Positions 61,906 through 64,000 of a stretch of 64,000 nt of DNA are shown here, piece by piece. The stretch spans positions 15,286-79,285 of the forward strand of contig CAJUAA010000015.1 in assembly GCA_910584205.1 (NCBI GenBank), written 5' to 3'. The translations under genes and the position numbers were made by a program. Numbering within the stretch: the stretch's first letter is position 1; each line of letters begins with the position of its first letter. The stretch comes from an uncultured Lachnospiraceae bacterium (lineage in GTDB: Bacteria > Bacillota > Clostridia > Lachnospirales > Lachnospiraceae). The notes below the pieces were generated by a model. That model saw only the letters and a program-made list of their open reading frames with translations. It made no database searches and was not told the origin of the DNA.

Positions 61906-63471
61906 GTGTCGGGAGTTTATGCAGCAGATGTTGGAAAAGATTTTTATCCAGATCCGTCTGAACCGGTTCTGAAAAGTATTTTCCAACAGTATGAACAGGT
62001 TCTGGTAGAAAGTCTGATTACATCTTTTGGCCTGGATTTCCTGATAAAGGATCAGCATGGCGGAGACGTTGATACGATTCATAATGTCCGCCGGATTGGA
62101 CAGGATGAGCAGATGACTTATAAGAATTCAGCAAATCAGTCTGCTTATGAAAATCTGGAAATATATAATTCATCAAAATATCACAGAGATGCGGGATATA
62201 TTGCAAAAAACAGGGAGATAAAAGCACAGAGAAAAGAAGGTTCTCTTGTTGATGCGTATACCGGAGAAAAAATTGCCCGAGACGGAAAAAGTGATCTGGA
62301 TCATGTTATCTCTGCAAAAGAAATACATGATGACAGGGGGCGTGTATTGGCGGGCATAAAGGGTACGGATTTAGCTAATTGTGAGGAAAACTTACAGGCA
62401 ACAAATCCCCATACGAATCGGACGAAGAAGGCAGATTCTATGGACGAGTTTCTCGATAAGTATGGAGATGAGTACACGGAAGACCAGAAATCCAACATGC
62501 ATCAAATAGACGCTGCAGCGAGAAAATCGTATGAAAGTAAGCTGGGGAAAGCTTATTATACCAGTCCCCGGTTTGTAAAAGATTTAACTGTAACGGCCGG
62601 AAACGTCAGTGTACGCATGGGAGCACGTCAGGCTCTTGGGCTGGTCTTTGCAGAAATGTGGTTTGCAGTCAAAGAAGAATTTCAAAATGTTGGGGAGAAA
62701 TTTAATTTAGGTGATTTCTTCACGTCTTTGGGACGCGGCATCAAAGTTGGATTTGAACGGGCAAAAAGAAAATACGATGAGCTTTTCTCCCGTTTTTTAA
62801 GCGGAGCTGTCGCAGGGGCTCTTGCCAGCCTGACAACAACATTATGTAATTTCTTTTTTTCAACCGCTAAAAACGTAGTTCGAATTATCCGTCAGTCATA
62901 TGCTTCGCTGGTTGAAGCTGGAAAAGTGCTTTTTATCAATCTCGATAACTATACTTTTGGTGACCGGATGAGGGCAGTTGTAAAAATCTTATCAATTGGA
63001 GCAAGTATTGTTGTCGGTGTAATTGTTTCTGATGCAGTTGGAAAAACAGGGATTGCATCAATTCCTGTTTTGGGTGAGGCGGTTCAGACATTTTGCGGTA
63101 CCTTTGTAACCGGAATTATGAGTTGTACGCTGCTTTATTTTTTTGACAGAAGCGAAATAATAAGAAAACTTGTCAAAGCCCTGGATGGACTGCATACGAT
63201 TGAAACAGAAATTGATTATTACCGCCGGCAGGCAGATTATTTTGAAAAATATGCAGCGCAGCTTATGGAAATTGATTTGGAACAATTCCAACAGGAAGCA
63301 GCTTTGTGTAACAGCATTGCCTCTGATATCGAACATGCAAAAACGGAAAAGGATTTAAATATTATTCTTAGAAAGGCACTGAAAGATATCGGTGGTATAT
63401 TACCGTGGGATGAACAAAAAAGTTTCAATGATTTTATGAAAGACAGGAGCGCATGTTTAATATTTGAATGA
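61906..63471 (+). CDS. HNH-nuclease-like protein with C-terminal membrane region
   Basis: The 521-residue protein has an N-terminal soluble region with an HNH-like motif (about 118-175). That motif runs DAYTGEKIARDGKSDLDHV (Asp132-His133) and then ENLQATNPHTNRTKK (Asn162, His169, Asn171). A linker is followed by two to three hydrophobic segments (about 297-322, 365-385, 397-416) and a helical cytoplasmic tail (about 420-521). A GTG start at 61906 with weak AGGAAA upstream is assumed. It would cut nucleic acid near the membrane, or use the fold structurally; neither is shown. It overlaps the YkgJ gene by 4 nt. Confidence 0.65.
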   Translation: MSGVYAADVGKDFYPDPSEPVLKSIFQQYEQVLVESLITSFGLDFLIKDQHGGDVDTIHNVRRIGQDEQMTYKNSANQSAYENLEIYNSSKYHRDAGYIAKNREIKAQRKEGSLVDAYTGEKIARDGKSDLDHVISAKEIHDDRGRVLAGIKGTDLANCEENLQATNPHTNRTKKADSMDEFLDKYGDEYTEDQKSNMHQIDAAARKSYESKLGKAYYTSPRFVKDLTVTAGNVSVRMGARQALGLVFAEMWFAVKEEFQNVGEKFNLGDFFTSLGRGIKVGFERAKRKYDELFSRFLSGAVAGALASLTTTLCNFFFSTAKNVVRIIRQSYASLVEAGKVLFINLDNYTFGDRMRAVVKILSIGASIVVGVIVSDAVGKTGIASIPVLGEAVQTFCGTFVTGIMSCTLLYFFDRSEIIRKLVKALDGLHTIETEIDYYRRQADYFEKYAAQLMEIDLEQFQQEAALCNSIASDIEHAKTEKDLNIILRKALKDIGGILPWDEQKSFNDFMKDRSACLIFE

Positions 63472-63719
63472 TGTTTATATGTGACAAGTGCGGTGAATGC
63501 TGCCGAAACCTTAATTTATCATGGATATATCACGATCTTGATCGCGGAGACGGCGTGTGTAAGTTTTTGGATGGGAATTTATGCAGTATTTATGAAACAC
63601 GCCCTCTTATATGCCGGGTAGATGAAAGTTATGAAGCTTTTTTCAGAGAAAGAATGAACAGAAAAGATTATTACAGACTTAACTATGCGGTCTGTAACAA
63701 AATAAAAGCCAAGGAGTGA
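63468..63719 (+). CDS. YkgJ-family cysteine-cluster protein
   Basis: The 83-residue protein has the zinc/iron-chelating CxxCxxCC pattern (MFICDKCGECCRNL), then VCKFLDGNLCSIYETRPLICR and a final Cys near the C-terminus (YAVCNK). YkgJ-type proteins bind Fe-S or Zn clusters; some act in protein modification. ATG 63468 overlaps the upstream stop by 4 nt (ATGA), which indicates translational coupling with the HNH/membrane protein. Confidence 0.82.
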   Translation: MMFICDKCGECCRNLNLSWIYHDLDRGDGVCKFLDGNLCSIYETRPLICRVDESYEAFFRERMNRKDYYRLNYAVCNKIKAKE

Positions 63720-63724
63720 TTATT

Positions 63725-63964
63725 ATGCCATTACCTCTTATTTTGGGAGTCGGAGCGGCTCTTGCCGGTGTTGCCGGTGTTGGAAGCGGAATTCATGGGG
63801 CAGCGAAGATGAAAGAAGCAAATGACACCATGCAGTCTGCAGATTCGAGGCACAGACGTAATCTGGCCATATTTGAAAAACAGAGTACCAAAACAAATGC
63901 TACCATGGACGAGTTGGGCAGGCTGGAACTGGAAATTCTGAAAAGTTTGAGGCTTCTGGCATGA
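63725..63964 (+). CDS. Small glycine-rich helical protein, possibly membrane inserting
   Basis: The 79-residue protein has an N-terminal Gly/Ala-rich hydrophobic stretch with GxxxG-like spacing (ILGVGAALAGVAGVGSGIHG). A charged amphipathic helix follows (MKEANDTMQSADSRHRRNL through ELEILKSL). AAGGAG lies inside the YkgJ stop region 9 bp before ATG 63725. It resembles the N-terminal part of longer glycine-zipper plus coiled-coil proteins of unknown function and may be truncated at 63964. The window ends 36 bp later. Confidence 0.6.
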   Translation: MPLPLILGVGAALAGVAGVGSGIHGAAKMKEANDTMQSADSRHRRNLAIFEKQSTKTNATMDELGRLELEILKSLRLLA

Positions 63965-64000
63965 TGGTGGGTACTTGACCATGCCCAATTAACAACTGCA

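Noticed and set aside
1..64000. tRNA, rRNA and insertion-sequence genes
   Set aside because: By eye I found no cloverleaf, rRNA signature or IS transposase with terminal repeats. A tRNAscan or ISfinder run would be decisive.

Overview
The window looks like chromosomal DNA of an anaerobic gut Firmicute, most probably a member of the Lachnospiraceae (Clostridia). The gene families point there: a LacLM-type split beta-galactosidase, a GH112 galacto-N-biose/lacto-N-biose phosphorylase, a SigV/RsiV pair, a dnaG-rpoD-trmK-nif3 run, and TIR-TPR, SprA-like and DUF5662 proteins. The first ~53 kb is moderately GC-rich and mostly core. The last ~11 kb is clearly more AT-rich and accessory. No rRNA, tRNA, CRISPR array or insertion sequence was recognised.

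Region 1 (1-15.5 kb) is devoted to host-glycan use. It opens with the remains of a sensor kinase / AraC-type response regulator / ABC permease locus in which three truncated genes are butted together. An intact permease and a heterodimeric beta-galactosidase (lacL, lacM, 17-nt overlap) follow. Next come lnpA (GH112 phosphorylase), a sugar nucleotidyltransferase, a divergent AraC regulator, a complete ABC sugar importer (lipoprotein plus two permeases) and a NahK-type kinase. Together these would import galacto-N-biose/lacto-N-biose from mucin or milk glycans, phosphorolyse it to galactose-1-P and a HexNAc, phosphorylate the HexNAc, and convert sugar-1-phosphates to nucleotide sugars.

Region 2 (15.5-37.6 kb) holds a decayed HEPN-like gene, two-subunit fumarase, a type IIA topoisomerase pair (parE/parC-like), a HAD phosphatase, two ECF sigma/anti-sigma modules (one SigV/RsiV), a DUF4349 lipoprotein, a GH13-like protein without its catalytic carboxylates, DUF5662, a dGTPase-like HD protein, dnaG, rpoD, trmK, a NIF3 protein, a uridine-kinase-like protein and a PAP2-family membrane protein.

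Region 3 (37.6-53 kb) begins with a 1164-residue double-TIR/Sel1/TPR protein overlapping the PAP2 gene. It continues with aroC and tgt (divergent), yajC, leuB-ilvD-ilvB, serC-serA-DUF1015 (with a structured RNA leader before serC) and an SprA-like HExxH protein.

Region 4 (53-64 kb) is an accessory island: a HipB and HipS-like pair with no kinase toxin, a PD-(D/E)XK (Rpn-like) nuclease gene preceded by a broken copy of its own 5' end, an excisionase-like protein, an 843-residue primase-helicase, three small HTH regulators around conspicuous palindromes, and a WYL-regulator gene followed by a tight operon encoding a TerB-like protein, an HNH-plus-membrane protein, a YkgJ-type cysteine-cluster protein and a small glycine-rich protein. 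That last operon is the best candidate for an undescribed system. Its function is inferred from context only, and it may extend past the window end.
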